NCBI RefSeq assembly: GCF_030161235.1
Contig: NZ_BSPW01000019.1
Location: 356-45,652, forward strand
Reading direction: 5' to 3'
Length of the DNA stretch: 45,297 nt
From: Vibrio zhanjiangensis
Lineage (GTDB): Bacteria > Pseudomonadota > Gammaproteobacteria > Enterobacterales > Vibrionaceae
Numbering within the stretch: position 1 is the first letter of the stretch; each line of letters starts with the position of its first letter. Positions 9,476 through 18,976 of this stretch are shown piece by piece. The position numbers and the translations under genes were made by a program. Under the pieces are notes generated by a model that saw nothing but the letters and a program-made list of their open reading frames with translations, was not told the DNA's origin and searched no databases.

Positions 9476-11200
9476 CTATGGAGCTTTGATTGCAGCCTTC
9501 AAGCCGTTGTAGAGTTCCGGTTGACTCATACTTACTGATGAAACTATAGCGCGAAAAGACGAAATAGCTTTCTCAATGTCAGTTGTGTTTTTTAAACCAC
9601 CTGCTAACGCGTCATTCAGATGTATACATAGTGGTAGGGTTGTTTCTACAACAGAACTCCAAGTTTGTTTTGCTTCAGACGGTGACATGTTCCCAAATGC
9701 AATTCTAAACCTGTTTGGTACTTGTCTACCTAAAAATACCTCAGTACAGGCAGCTATTGCTGATGTGAAAAGGTATATAGAACCACGTTGTCGGAAAAAT
9801 GCTAAGATGTCCTCATCAACTTTTGTTAGTGAAGCTTTTGTTGAAATTTGTTGTTTTTTCTCTGTGATCGCTTTTACAAGACTGTATGCGCACACTATAT
9901 GCGTCGCTTTCGTATTTTCATTGAAATATTTAGAGTAATATCTGTCGTTAACCCAAATACCTGATTTCTGGTTATAGGCCACAATTGGATCCCCATGAAA
10001 AGCTGCCAACGCTTGACCCACAGCATATGATGCTAAAAGGTTAGGCCGTCTTTTTATCGCGTCACCAGCTCCACCACGCCTTCCTCCTTCGTATTCTGCT
10101 TCTGGGATATAACGCATTTCATCTTTGAGGCGCTTCTGTATTTTATCTGTGCTCCTAAAATCCGCAGCTTCAACTTTATTTTGGCTATTGTTGAACTGGA
10201 TTATACGTTGTACAAGGTCTGCATCACCGTTGTCTATTGCAATAAAACGAGCTTGAACCATTGCATACTTTGAAGGCAACCTCCTCGCACTACCTATTGC
10301 GCCAGTCGTTTGTGCTCCATTTACAATGGATAAACCCTCCAACATCAATTGGTCATTTTCGTAGGAAAAACCATGAGTTAAAATTGTAAGACCGTTGTTA
10401 TAAGCCCAAAAGTTTTGTGGGTCGTTCTCCGCAGTATTCTTTATTCCATTATTTATGTTGGAATTGCTCGAACGAGAACCCAAGTAATCACGAATATTCG
10501 CAGAGAATACTTTCGTTTTATACTTTTTGTATAATCGATATAAATCTTGTAGAGAAATTGCAGTGTTAAATGCTTCCCAATGGGGCCCTTTAACCGTATA
10601 GCCATCGTTACATTGTATCGTGACTGTTTCGCTTACTAAAATCGGGGTCTGACATTCTTCATACCAGTCAGACAGCATTGTTTGACCGACTTCATAGGCA
10701 TGGACATCTAATTTAGTTGCTGGGAAGGCTGCGTTAAGTGCCGTTATGGCAGTCTGCTGTACAGATACAAGCTCATCATGTACGTTTTGAGACTCGGGCA
10801 AGTTATGGACATACCAGATGTAAACCGTCTTTATCTGCTTTTCACTTAAAGCTGTTCGGAAGTTAATAGCTGCTGACTTAATTCGGTCCGGTACATCAGA
10901 AATGTTACGTTGGATAAGCCATGCAAGACCTGTATTAAGATCAGACGCCTTATTGGAAGGGGCTGTAGGACGCTCTTTTGTCGAGTAGTAACACTGACAA
11001 ATTACAGCGTATTCGTCTTCGGTATTTATATATACGAGATCTAATTTTTTATCATCATACCCATCAGTAATTGCGTCAGCAGCTATGTTTTGAAGATCGT
11101 CTACACCAAACTTTAGGGCAAGAGAAAACAGTGCTAATCCATTATCTCCATATTCAGTTAAATCTGAATTTGACTCATAAGCATTCTTCCAACTACTCAT
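9476..11200 (-). CDS. AIPR-family putative phage-resistance protein
   Basis: A 574-residue protein of the AIPR (abortive infection phage resistance) family. It has an N-terminal endonuclease-like segment (residues 25-75: KLDLVYI followed by YAVICQCYYS, where other members have a Q-x-K type motif). The AIPR signature follows (FWAYNNGLTIL near 264, LSIVNGAQTTG near 290). The start at MSSWKNAYES (11200) has AAGGG just upstream; the frame is open 23 codons further. It is a single leftward gene in the cargo slot next to the integrase. A defence role is inferred from the family. Confidence 0.78.
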   Translation of the reverse strand: MSSWKNAYESNSDLTEYGDNGLALFSLALKFGVDDLQNIAADAITDGYDDKKLDLVYINTEDEYAVICQCYYSTKERPTAPSNKASDLNTGLAWLIQRNISDVPDRIKSAAINFRTALSEKQIKTVYIWYVHNLPESQNVHDELVSVQQTAITALNAAFPATKLDVHAYEVGQTMLSDWYEECQTPILVSETVTIQCNDGYTVKGPHWEAFNTAISLQDLYRLYKKYKTKVFSANIRDYLGSRSSNSNINNGIKNTAENDPQNFWAYNNGLTILTHGFSYENDQLMLEGLSIVNGAQTTGAIGSARRLPSKYAMVQARFIAIDNGDADLVQRIIQFNNSQNKVEAADFRSTDKIQKRLKDEMRYIPEAEYEGGRRGGAGDAIKRRPNLLASYAVGQALAAFHGDPIVAYNQKSGIWVNDRYYSKYFNENTKATHIVCAYSLVKAITEKKQQISTKASLTKVDEDILAFFRQRGSIYLFTSAIAACTEVFLGRQVPNRFRIAFGNMSPSEAKQTWSSVVETTLPLCIHLNDALAGGLKNTTDIEKAISSFRAIVSSVSMSQPELYNGLKAAIKAP

Positions 11201-11522
11201 ATGTTCCCTTTTAGCTAACTTTAGTTGCACTGCAACCAATGTAGTTTGCGTCAGTAACAGAATCAACAACGCAATCCAAATAGATGTTTATGATCACATA
11301 GCTTTTCAACTTGGTATGAAGACGATCATCTTATTAAAGTGTCCAGACGATGATAGCCCATCGAATTTACCCTCTTAATACATCGCAGGAGGTTACAGCA
11401 AACAGCATTGCCAATTTGGATAACTTTTTATAGGGCTTTTGCTCGTCAATAACTTGTGAATGAGTTTTTACCTAAACAGTTTTTGGGGCAGCATAATAAA
11501 ACCCATAACACAAAATTCTTGT
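11201..11522. other. Intergenic gap, nothing recognised
   Basis: About 320 bases between the AIPR gene and the small acidic gene. No open frame of note, repeat or terminator was found. It should contain the AIPR promoter. Confidence 0.5.
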
Positions 11523-11783
11523 TCACAAATCATCAATATCAATGTCAATTTCTGGAGAGTTATCTCTTTGTTTAACTAGTTCTCGGTCTTGCTCATCTTC
11601 GTCAAATTCAATTTGGGAACAGTCAAAAACATCACGTCGTTCAACGAGAAAGTCGCTATCTGCCTTGTCCGCATCTTTCGAATAAGCTTCCCAATCACGC
11701 ATAGTCGCTAGCTCATCAGCGTGTGCCGTATGACTCGTTAAACCTTTTAAAACGTCTTTTTCTCGCAACCGTTTTTTACTCAT
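11523..11783 (-). CDS. Small acidic hypothetical protein
   Basis: An 86-residue protein with a basic start (MSKKRLREKDVLKG) and a very acidic end (EIDIDIDDL). GAGGGGG lies 4 bases before the ATG, which supports a real gene. I do not recognise the family. Small proteins with a basic N-terminus and acidic tail can be antitoxins, but no toxin partner is adjacent, unless the AIPR protein downstream on the same strand (320 bases away) is a partner. Function unknown. Confidence 0.6.
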   Translation of the reverse strand: MSKKRLREKDVLKGLTSHTAHADELATMRDWEAYSKDADKADSDFLVERRDVFDCSQIEFDEDEQDRELVKQRDNSPEIDIDIDDL

Positions 11784-12164
11784 AGTTCCCCCTCTCGGCT
11801 CGAAAGTAACACTAGATAATTTGTAGCATACTAAGTAGACAATCTTAATAAAAGTCTACGCTGATACATAAATGGTCCTCTGAGCACTACGAACAAAGTG
11901 CAATATCCCTCCGCACTGCAAACCTCATCACAAAACCACAATTATCTGCTGAGAGCAAAAACCGTCATTTTCACTAGCTCTACGGTCTTCTTAAATACCC
12001 CCGAAGCAAATCCACTATCAAATCAGTCACTTTGTCAGCCTCTTTGATCGCTCACTCCATGTTTTATCAAAGTGATACTTTCAACAAAAATTGTTACAGT
12101 TCCGCCATTTAATATGCATGTAGATTGATTACCCGCAGTGGTTGGGTCATAAGAGTGAAGCGGT
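11784..12164. other. Divergent intergenic region before vgrG
   Basis: A 380-base gap between the leftward acidic gene and the rightward vgrG. It is AT-rich and should hold promoters for both directions. No strong -35/-10 pair, repeat or sigma-54 site was identified. Confidence 0.5.
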
Positions 12165-14423
12165 ATGGCGAATGATATTGAGTTTAGCTTTGAGGTCTCT
12201 GGGTTTTTAGGGGCGTTCAAAGTAGAAAGTTTTCAGGTAACGGAGGGTCTGTCTGCCCCGTTTGAAATGAGCCTGACCGTCTTATCTGAAAATGATGACA
12301 TTAGCTTCGAGGCGCTGAGCAGAAAAACCGGCGTGCTGAGTGTTTATGGTCAAGGTTTAGCGGCGGCTCGCCACTTTAATGGCAGCGTTTCAGAGCTAAG
12401 TTATCTAGGCACTGGTCGGCGTTACTCTCGCTACCAGATTACGTTGGTGCCTCAGCTTTGGTTTTTGACCCAGCGCCAAGATTGCCGCATTTTCCAAAAC
12501 AAAACCGCGCCAGATATTATTCGCCATGTGTTTGATGACGCGGGGATGAGCGATTACCGCTTTGAACTGGCAGGCCAATATCAAGAAAAAGACTACGTAT
12601 TGCAATACCGCGAAAATGACCACCATTTTGTTCAGCGCCTTTTAGCCGAGCACGGCATGTGGTTTTACTTTGAGCACAGTGATAGCGCGCATACCATGGT
12701 GATTGTTGACAGTAACGACGCTATTCCTGAGCTTGTCAGCACGCCGCTTAACGCTTCTTATCTTGGGCCTATGCTGTTTCACTCTCAGGGCGGCGGCGTG
12801 TCCGATAAAGAGCACATTTTCGATTTAGAACAAGTACACCGAGCCTTAACCGGTTATGTGAGCTACAGCGACTATAACTACCTCACTCCGAGTATACCCC
12901 AAGGCCAAGATGCTGAAGACAAGGTCAATTGGGACTTGCAGCGCTACGATTACCCTGGACGTTACACTTCTCCAGATTTTGGTGGCCAGCGCAGCAAGGA
13001 ATGGATGTCAGAATACAAGGTTGATAGCCATCAAATTCATGCCTCAAGTAATATTATGCGTTTGGCATCAGGCTTAAGTTTTGAGATAAGCGAGCATCCG
13101 CGCTCCTCGGTCAATCGTGATTACCTAATGCTCTCTGTGATGCATTCTGGTGACAACCCTCGCGTGCACGAAGAAGAAGGTGCCGATGCCCCAACCCACT
13201 ACCAAAATCAGTTTGTTTGTCTGCCGCGTGATGTGACCTATCGCGCGCCGAAAATGGCCTCCCCTGTGGTAGATGGGCCGCAAACGGCGGTCGTCGTTGG
13301 GCCTGCGGGCGAAGAAATCTACACCGATGAGCTTGGCCGAATTAAAGTGCAATTTCACTGGGACCGTTACGGGCAAAGTGATGAGCATAGCTCATGCTGG
13401 CTGCGAGTCAGCCAATCGATGGCCGCGCCGAACTGGGGCGCCGTGTATCTGCCGCGCATCGGCCATGAGGTGGTGGTGACCTTTTTAGAAGGTGATCCTG
13501 ATAGGCCGCTTGTCACAGGGGCGGTGTATAACGGCTTGCATACCCCACCTTATGAGCTTCCAGAGCATAAAACCCGCACCGTTTTTCGCACCCAAAGCCA
13601 TAAGGCAGATGGTTACAACGAAATGCACTTTGAAGATGATAATGACCAAGAAATGGTGCATTTTCGCGCGCAAAAGGACATGAAAACCAAGGTACTGAAT
13701 AATCGCTACCGAGATATAGGCAACGATGAAGAACTTAAAGTGGGCCGAAACCAAGAAAATAACGTCCATGGCGATCGCAAAGAAACCATTCACGGCCACA
13801 AAACCTCAGTGACAAAACAAACGTTTATGGAGCAGGTCGAGCAAGATGTGACGGTCACCTACAACGCCAACCAAACCATCAATGTCGGGAAAAACAGAGA
13901 TTGGTATGTGGATGAGCATCGTGTCACCCATATCGGGAAAAATGACACTCTAGAAGTCGGTGAACGCCAAGGCAGTGTAGCGCTGGCTTCTCGCTCAACC
14001 AATATTGGTGCCGATGACAGCCTTAGCGTAGGCAATCATCTTCAAGTGGAAGTCAACGGCAATACGTCGATTCGAGCCGAAGGCAGCACCGCCATTGTCT
14101 CAGCAGATGAAATCAAAGTTCAAGTCGGCGCATCAAGCTTGGTGCTCAAAAGCAGTGGCACCATTCACCTTAACGGGACCGCCATCACCATTGATGGGGC
14201 AAGTGATGTCAAAGCGATAGGTGGTCGAGTCAAGATTAACCCCAGCGGTGCATCGCACGGTAACGTCAGCGTGCACACCCAGTACCCTAAGGGCCTATCC
14301 ATTATGAAAAAAAACTTGCCTGTAATGACGCCTGCTGCCTATCAAGGCTTGGTTGAAGAAGGCAGTCTTATGCAGGAACTTTGCGATTGCGGGAGTAGCG
14401 GCACATGTCAAATACACAGTTAA
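12165..14423 (+). CDS. vgrG: Type VI secretion spike protein VgrG
   Basis: A 752-residue VgrG, the trimeric tip of the T6SS tube. The gp27-like part covers about residues 1-370. The gp5 OB fold follows (GRIKVQFHWDRYG, SQSMAAPNWGAVYLPRIG, VVVTFLEGDPDRPLVTG). A repeat-rich needle (NVHGDRKETIHGHKTS, NTSIRAEGSTAI) comes next, then a short C-terminal extension ending in a cysteine-rich CDCGSSGTC that likely docks the adaptor or effector. The end overlaps the DUF4123 gene by 19 bases. No hcp or structural T6SS genes are present, so it must use a T6SS encoded elsewhere. Confidence 0.96.
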   Translation: MANDIEFSFEVSGFLGAFKVESFQVTEGLSAPFEMSLTVLSENDDISFEALSRKTGVLSVYGQGLAAARHFNGSVSELSYLGTGRRYSRYQITLVPQLWFLTQRQDCRIFQNKTAPDIIRHVFDDAGMSDYRFELAGQYQEKDYVLQYRENDHHFVQRLLAEHGMWFYFEHSDSAHTMVIVDSNDAIPELVSTPLNASYLGPMLFHSQGGGVSDKEHIFDLEQVHRALTGYVSYSDYNYLTPSIPQGQDAEDKVNWDLQRYDYPGRYTSPDFGGQRSKEWMSEYKVDSHQIHASSNIMRLASGLSFEISEHPRSSVNRDYLMLSVMHSGDNPRVHEEEGADAPTHYQNQFVCLPRDVTYRAPKMASPVVDGPQTAVVVGPAGEEIYTDELGRIKVQFHWDRYGQSDEHSSCWLRVSQSMAAPNWGAVYLPRIGHEVVVTFLEGDPDRPLVTGAVYNGLHTPPYELPEHKTRTVFRTQSHKADGYNEMHFEDDNDQEMVHFRAQKDMKTKVLNNRYRDIGNDEELKVGRNQENNVHGDRKETIHGHKTSVTKQTFMEQVEQDVTVTYNANQTINVGKNRDWYVDEHRVTHIGKNDTLEVGERQGSVALASRSTNIGADDSLSVGNHLQVEVNGNTSIRAEGSTAIVSADEIKVQVGASSLVLKSSGTIHLNGTAITIDGASDVKAIGGRVKINPSGASHGNVSVHTQYPKGLSIMKKNLPVMTPAAYQGLVEEGSLMQELCDCGSSGTCQIHS

Positions 14424-14998
14424 CGACTCAATGGCGCATTCAAAGTGATAGTGTGCCTCACCTAGTTGAAGGGCAGAGTGTGTATGCCATTATCGAGCCC
14501 CAGCTTTGGCCGGATTGGAGGGCCACTCTCAGTGCTTATATAGAACCCCTTGATGTTCAACCTTTGATGGCGGGAACGCGATTGTCTCATCTGCCTAATG
14601 GTCCAATGTTTATTCCTTTAAACAACCTTCAAGAGGCACTTCAAGCCTGCGTTGAGGAGATGAGTGCCTCACCTTGCGGATGTTTAGTATGGAGCCCAAA
14701 CACCATCGCCACAGAAGCGGTCGCAACATCGTTACGCCAGCGCCTTTTTATGCCTACAGGGAGCGGTGAAACGCTATTTCGTTATTACGAACCCAGAGCT
14801 TTATTGCCGTTAATGGCATCGCTCAGTGACGATGCTCGGAAAGCTCTCTTTCCCTTATTGTCTCGCCTGCAATGGCATGACGGCACATGGATGAGCGTGT
14901 CATTAAACGCCCCCGTGACGCCCACACAGCCAATAGAGCCTTGGACACTTTCACAAGAACAACTCAGTACGATGCAACGTATCGCACAGCAATGGTGA
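14405..14998 (+). CDS. DUF4123 T6SS effector adaptor (Tap/TEC type)
   Basis: A 197-residue protein with the DUF4123 hallmark LFRYYEPRALLPLM. DUF4123 proteins (Tap-1/TEC) are chaperones that load a specific effector onto its VgrG. The gene overlaps the end of vgrG by 19 bases and is followed 7 bases later by the LysM protein, the standard vgrG-adaptor-effector order. It is cytoplasmic, with no signal peptide. Confidence 0.88.
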   Translation: MSNTQLTTQWRIQSDSVPHLVEGQSVYAIIEPQLWPDWRATLSAYIEPLDVQPLMAGTRLSHLPNGPMFIPLNNLQEALQACVEEMSASPCGCLVWSPNTIATEAVATSLRQRLFMPTGSGETLFRYYEPRALLPLMASLSDDARKALFPLLSRLQWHDGTWMSVSLNAPVTPTQPIEPWTLSQEQLSTMQRIAQQW

Positions 14999-15005
14999 TG
15001 AACTC

Positions 15006-17567
15006 ATGAGCACCCAACCTTATGTGATTAAACCCGGCGATACCTTGATTGGTATCGGTATCGCGCAAAACGTTAACTTTACGACCTTGTTGCGATTAAA
15101 CCCACAGTATCAACCCAATCCTGACTTGATTGTGGCGGGTGATACCCTACAGCTTCCTGCGCCGCAAGAGACCAAACCTGTGCAGCCCGACTTTCCCGTC
15201 GAGCCAGTGACGGCCATGTGCATCAAGAAAAAAGGGCGTCTTGTCATGCCCCCTTTATGCGAGACCAAAGACATTGACGATGTGGTGTTTGCTACCGGTG
15301 AGCCCGGTAATCATTTTTACTGCTTAACCGCAGAAGCGGTGGAAAAGCTTGATGAAGAAATTGAGCAAACTCAAACCCTATTCCAGTGCTATCAAGACGT
15401 AGTCAGCAGCGCGCCTCAAGGGACACAAACTTGGGCTGAGATAGAAAAACACGCCGAGCAACGCCAAGCACTGTGTGAAAAGCTTATCTACGCTGGCGTA
15501 TTGCCTGCACCAAAAAACAAACACCAAGCTTCTGCAAGAGCAGAGCAGCTTCGCAAAGAAAAGGAAGCGAAAGAGAAGGCGCTTGAAAACCAGCGACTCG
15601 CGAATGCAAAAGTCACAGAGATAAAAAACCGCATTGACTACATCAAGGCCTATGACCACTGGTATGGGACGCAAGACTCAACCGACAAACTCAAAGCGCA
15701 TTTGACCAAGACGGCGGTCCCTAATTTGGAAAGCCAGCTAGCTAAGTGGGAAACCATCGCCAAGCAAGCGCTGCCCCCTGAAGCACCCAATGCTCAGTCT
15801 GTTAACCCTGCTAGGTTAGGCAACACCAGAGAAACCCGTTTGGACGGCATTATTAACCGCTCTGGGGTACGCGAGCTCTACTCGATTAACCGCGGTATTT
15901 ATCTCTACGTTAGAGAAGCCTTTTTTGAACGTGAAACTCGAATTCGTCACTCATGGATGACCTTATCCAGCACCACCCATTCCTATCGCGCGTTTACCCA
16001 AGGGGATATTAAAGCCCTAGGTCAAGCCATTGCTCAAGACATCTCTGAAGATACGGTCAAAAAAGCCTTAAACCCTGACCTCAAGGCTAGCCTTGCGAAA
16101 TGGCAAGCGCCGGGCGGAAAAATTGCCGAATGGAAAGCGACCAGCTCACTGCTGCGCGATAGCGATGACAACACCATATTTGCCGTCAGTGCCGAAGCGC
16201 AGCTTGGCCGTTGGGGGATGCAAGCCGCGGTGGATGCAGAGCTCAACCCGTTTAATAAAGATGAGCACGGCAGAGCGGATGTGCAAGTAGACTTAGGAGT
16301 CGGAGTCCAAGCGGCGCTTTCTGTGTTTGAGGCGGCGGTTGCCGCCGAGCTGTTTTTGCCCAGCGATGCAGGCTATACCCCTTGCCTAAGCTACAAAGAC
16401 GCGAATGGTCAGACCGCCACTTACTCATACGGCAGTTTTAGATTTAATGCCAAAGTAAAACTGGGCTGTTTTGTCGGTGTCACGGGGCAAGCAAGAGCGG
16501 GTATCAGCAATAAAACTCGTGAAGCAGGTGATGATGTCGGTATTTTGTTTGACCCAAACGTCACCATGGGCAATATCAATGGTCAAGTAGGCTTTAAAGC
16601 GGGCATATTTGGTGGCGGGCAGCTAAGCGGTGAATTTGCAGGGGGCGTTCAATGGAAAGAGCCACAAAAAGACACTATCACTGATTTCAGTGCGTTGGCA
16701 GAGATAAAACTGGAAGGCAATATCTCTGTGGGTGGCGGTTATAGTGCTGACTTTGAACTGTATTCGGATGGAAATCAGCTATTTCTGAAGGTTTCAGCCA
16801 AGTTGGTTTGGGGGATCGGTGGCGGTGGCGGTTTTGCCATTGCCATAGATGGACAAGCTATCTGGCAACTGGCGAAAGTGATTTGGCAAGGGCTGCAATA
16901 TATCGATTACCGCTTACTCAACAATATCAACCCCGAGGCTTATGAATATTTAGTCGATGCTACCTATATGGCCTTTACTGCGGTCAAAACGATTACTTCA
17001 CCTGCTAACGCGCTTGAGTTAGTGGTTTCTGCTGGCAAAAGCGCTGTCGATAAAATGAAAGAAAAGAGGGAAGAAACTTTAAATCTCGAAAAAGAAGCGA
17101 TTGTATTGGCAGAACGGGTTATCAATGACTCGACTCGTAGTGGGGTTCCTTTTAACCAGCTCCCCCCAGAAGCCATAGGCCGCATGCTTGATACCTTAAC
17201 CCGTACCTTTATGTTTAATTGGGAAGAAAAACAAGAACTTGCAATCTGCAAGCTGTTACAAAAGAGCACCTACAGCTGGCATAAGTTTGAAGAAATTTTG
17301 GCAAGGATGAACCCAACAGGTAGCAAAATGCGCGGTGAAAAGGCGCTATTTGAAAGCATTGAGCGAATCAATGCCATTCTTGATAATAAGCAGCAAGCGA
17401 TGTTTAATCGCTGGGTGGCGACACTCACCGAAGTCAACTTGGCTGATAAGGTGGCGCTCACGCCATTTGAGGCCTATCAACAAATGGACTTTATTCAAAA
17501 GCGGACCCAAGTTGAGCAGCAATACGCCGCTTTATATGGAAATCCTACCTCTTACCCTTATGTCTAA
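15006..17567 (+). CDS. LysM-domain putative T6SS cargo effector
   Basis: An 853-residue protein starting with a LysM domain (residues 4-52, YVIKPGDTL to AGDTLQLP). It continues with a charged coiled-coil (about 170-210), then a long glycine- and valine-rich region (about 400-640: GVGVQAALSVFEAAVAAEL, VGFKAGIFGGGQLSGEF, KLVWGIGGGGGFAIAID), and a helical end. No catalytic motif is recognised. The hydrophobic Gly-rich centre suggests a membrane-active (pore or permeabilising) toxin, but this is inference. The position behind vgrG and a DUF4123 adaptor strongly supports a T6SS effector. No immunity gene follows on the same strand. Confidence 0.8.
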   Translation: MSTQPYVIKPGDTLIGIGIAQNVNFTTLLRLNPQYQPNPDLIVAGDTLQLPAPQETKPVQPDFPVEPVTAMCIKKKGRLVMPPLCETKDIDDVVFATGEPGNHFYCLTAEAVEKLDEEIEQTQTLFQCYQDVVSSAPQGTQTWAEIEKHAEQRQALCEKLIYAGVLPAPKNKHQASARAEQLRKEKEAKEKALENQRLANAKVTEIKNRIDYIKAYDHWYGTQDSTDKLKAHLTKTAVPNLESQLAKWETIAKQALPPEAPNAQSVNPARLGNTRETRLDGIINRSGVRELYSINRGIYLYVREAFFERETRIRHSWMTLSSTTHSYRAFTQGDIKALGQAIAQDISEDTVKKALNPDLKASLAKWQAPGGKIAEWKATSSLLRDSDDNTIFAVSAEAQLGRWGMQAAVDAELNPFNKDEHGRADVQVDLGVGVQAALSVFEAAVAAELFLPSDAGYTPCLSYKDANGQTATYSYGSFRFNAKVKLGCFVGVTGQARAGISNKTREAGDDVGILFDPNVTMGNINGQVGFKAGIFGGGQLSGEFAGGVQWKEPQKDTITDFSALAEIKLEGNISVGGGYSADFELYSDGNQLFLKVSAKLVWGIGGGGGFAIAIDGQAIWQLAKVIWQGLQYIDYRLLNNINPEAYEYLVDATYMAFTAVKTITSPANALELVVSAGKSAVDKMKEKREETLNLEKEAIVLAERVINDSTRSGVPFNQLPPEAIGRMLDTLTRTFMFNWEEKQELAICKLLQKSTYSWHKFEEILARMNPTGSKMRGEKALFESIERINAILDNKQQAMFNRWVATLTEVNLADKVALTPFEAYQQMDFIQKRTQVEQQYAALYGNPTSYPYV

Positions 17568-17570
17568 AAC

Positions 17571-17590
17571 CGTGGCCCCGACGGGCCACG
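17571..17590. terminator. Strong hairpin between convergent effector and lipoprotein genes
   Basis: CGTGGCCC (17571-17578) pairs perfectly with GGGCCACG (17583-17590) around a 4-base loop. It fills the 24-base gap between the two convergent stop codons. T runs are weak on both sides, so its use as an intrinsic terminator is likely but not certain. Confidence 0.6.
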
Positions 17591-17591
17591 A

Positions 17592-18668
17592 TTAGTTGAT
17601 AGGCGTTGCACTTTGTACAGCGCAGCGAAAACTGTCTGTTACTGAGTAGTGTTCCAAAACGAGATCTTCTGCATAACGGCCAAATGACATACCGTTACTT
17701 CGGCTATCCCGCATCACTTTTTGTGTACCAGAGTTTGGTCCTTTCGGATTAAACTCCGGCGAACTTAAATAGTAATCCTTTGCATACCAATCATTAACCC
17801 ATTCGCTGATCCCATTGCTCATACCAAAAATACCAAGCGGGTTAGCAGGCCAATAACCAATATATTTTTCCTTGCTGGTGTCACTATTTACTTCTGAAGG
17901 TAAGTTCTCAACATATTTGTCAGTAACAGGGTCAAAATACTGACCTTCAGAAAAAGAGCGATAACCATTATTGGTAGCATAGTAGTAATGCTGACCTCGA
18001 CTTCTTGCCGCGTATTCCCACTGCGCTTCGGTCGGTAAATCAAACGCTAAACCAGACATGTCACCCAGCCATTGGCAGTAGTCTTTGGCTTCTTGCCACG
18101 ATTTAGTATACGTCGCTCTTGTATGTTTTAAGTTGTACTTCATCGCATTGTGGTATTGATCATCTGTGCGCTTCATTGGTCTAGCTTGCATCGGGATGAT
18201 ACTGACATAGTAGGTCATGGCAGGCGGCAGTTGATTAATCTGGCGCATCCACTCCATATCCAAAAAACTGGTCTCATATTTCGATATCGAGTAAGAATCC
18301 AGTGTGACTTTATGTAAGTATTGAGCACCATACATACTGCTAGCAAAATGACTAAGGCACTCGGCATCAGGAGACCAATCAAGGCGATTCTCTGTCTTGG
18401 TCGGAAAATCACAATCCATTTTAAAATCGCCCATATCAAAGCTGCCGCCTTCAACAAACACCATATTTTCAATAGCGCGAACCACAGCTTCAGCCGCCTT
18501 TTGCTTTTGCTCCTGCGTCGCTTCTGGATAACGCGCATCAATGTTCGACACAATGGTCTCGATTTGCTGCTTAGAAACCGTTTCACTAGAGAGCTGTATA
18601 CTGGAGCCACTGTTGCAAGCGATTAATAAAGGCAATGTACATGTTAAACCTAACCATCTGTTTTTCAT
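17592..18668 (-). CDS. SUMF1/formylglycine-generating-enzyme-fold lipoprotein
   Basis: A 358-residue predicted lipoprotein. Its signal peptide ends in the lipobox LLIAC (Cys18), followed by a non-conserved linker and a C-type-lectin-like SUMF1 domain (VEGGSFDMGDF, FDLPTEAQWEYAARSRG, IFGMSNGISEWVNDWY, DSFRCA). The usual catalytic cysteine pair of true sulfatase-activating enzymes is not apparent, so a binding role is more likely. The start at 18668 has AAAGGA upstream. It converges tail to tail with the putative T6SS effector; a periplasm-facing immunity protein is one hypothesis. Confidence 0.8.
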   Translation of the reverse strand: MKNRWLGLTCTLPLLIACNSGSSIQLSSETVSKQQIETIVSNIDARYPEATQEQKQKAAEAVVRAIENMVFVEGGSFDMGDFKMDCDFPTKTENRLDWSPDAECLSHFASSMYGAQYLHKVTLDSYSISKYETSFLDMEWMRQINQLPPAMTYYVSIIPMQARPMKRTDDQYHNAMKYNLKHTRATYTKSWQEAKDYCQWLGDMSGLAFDLPTEAQWEYAARSRGQHYYYATNNGYRSFSEGQYFDPVTDKYVENLPSEVNSDTSKEKYIGYWPANPLGIFGMSNGISEWVNDWYAKDYYLSSPEFNPKGPNSGTQKVMRDSRSNGMSFGRYAEDLVLEHYSVTDSFRCAVQSATPIN

Positions 18669-18976
18669 TCGGTATTCCTTTCGTTTGATGCGCATATTTT
18701 ACGCATAAACACTCCAAGAAGACAGTTGCAAAAACACTATATGACTAGTGATAACGATGGGATTATTGTTGGGAAACAAGTTTTAACTCAGTAGACAAGA
18801 GTTATTCTCATAGCTCCTCCTGTAAACTTTAGCATCCTTATTTTTACATTGATTAATTTACGGATTTATTTACAAAATAACTTAGCTTTCTTGAGGAAAT
18901 GAGAAAGAAGTCTATCTTGGAAAGAAAACCCTCATTTGTTTTACAAGCCAGCCTTATTGGCTCAAATGAATCGGCG
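18669..18976. other. Intergenic, upstream of the SUMF1 lipoprotein gene
   Basis: AT-rich stretch that should carry the leftward promoter of the lipoprotein gene. No coding frame or repeat is recognised until the GGTACA repeats begin at 18977. Confidence 0.4.
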
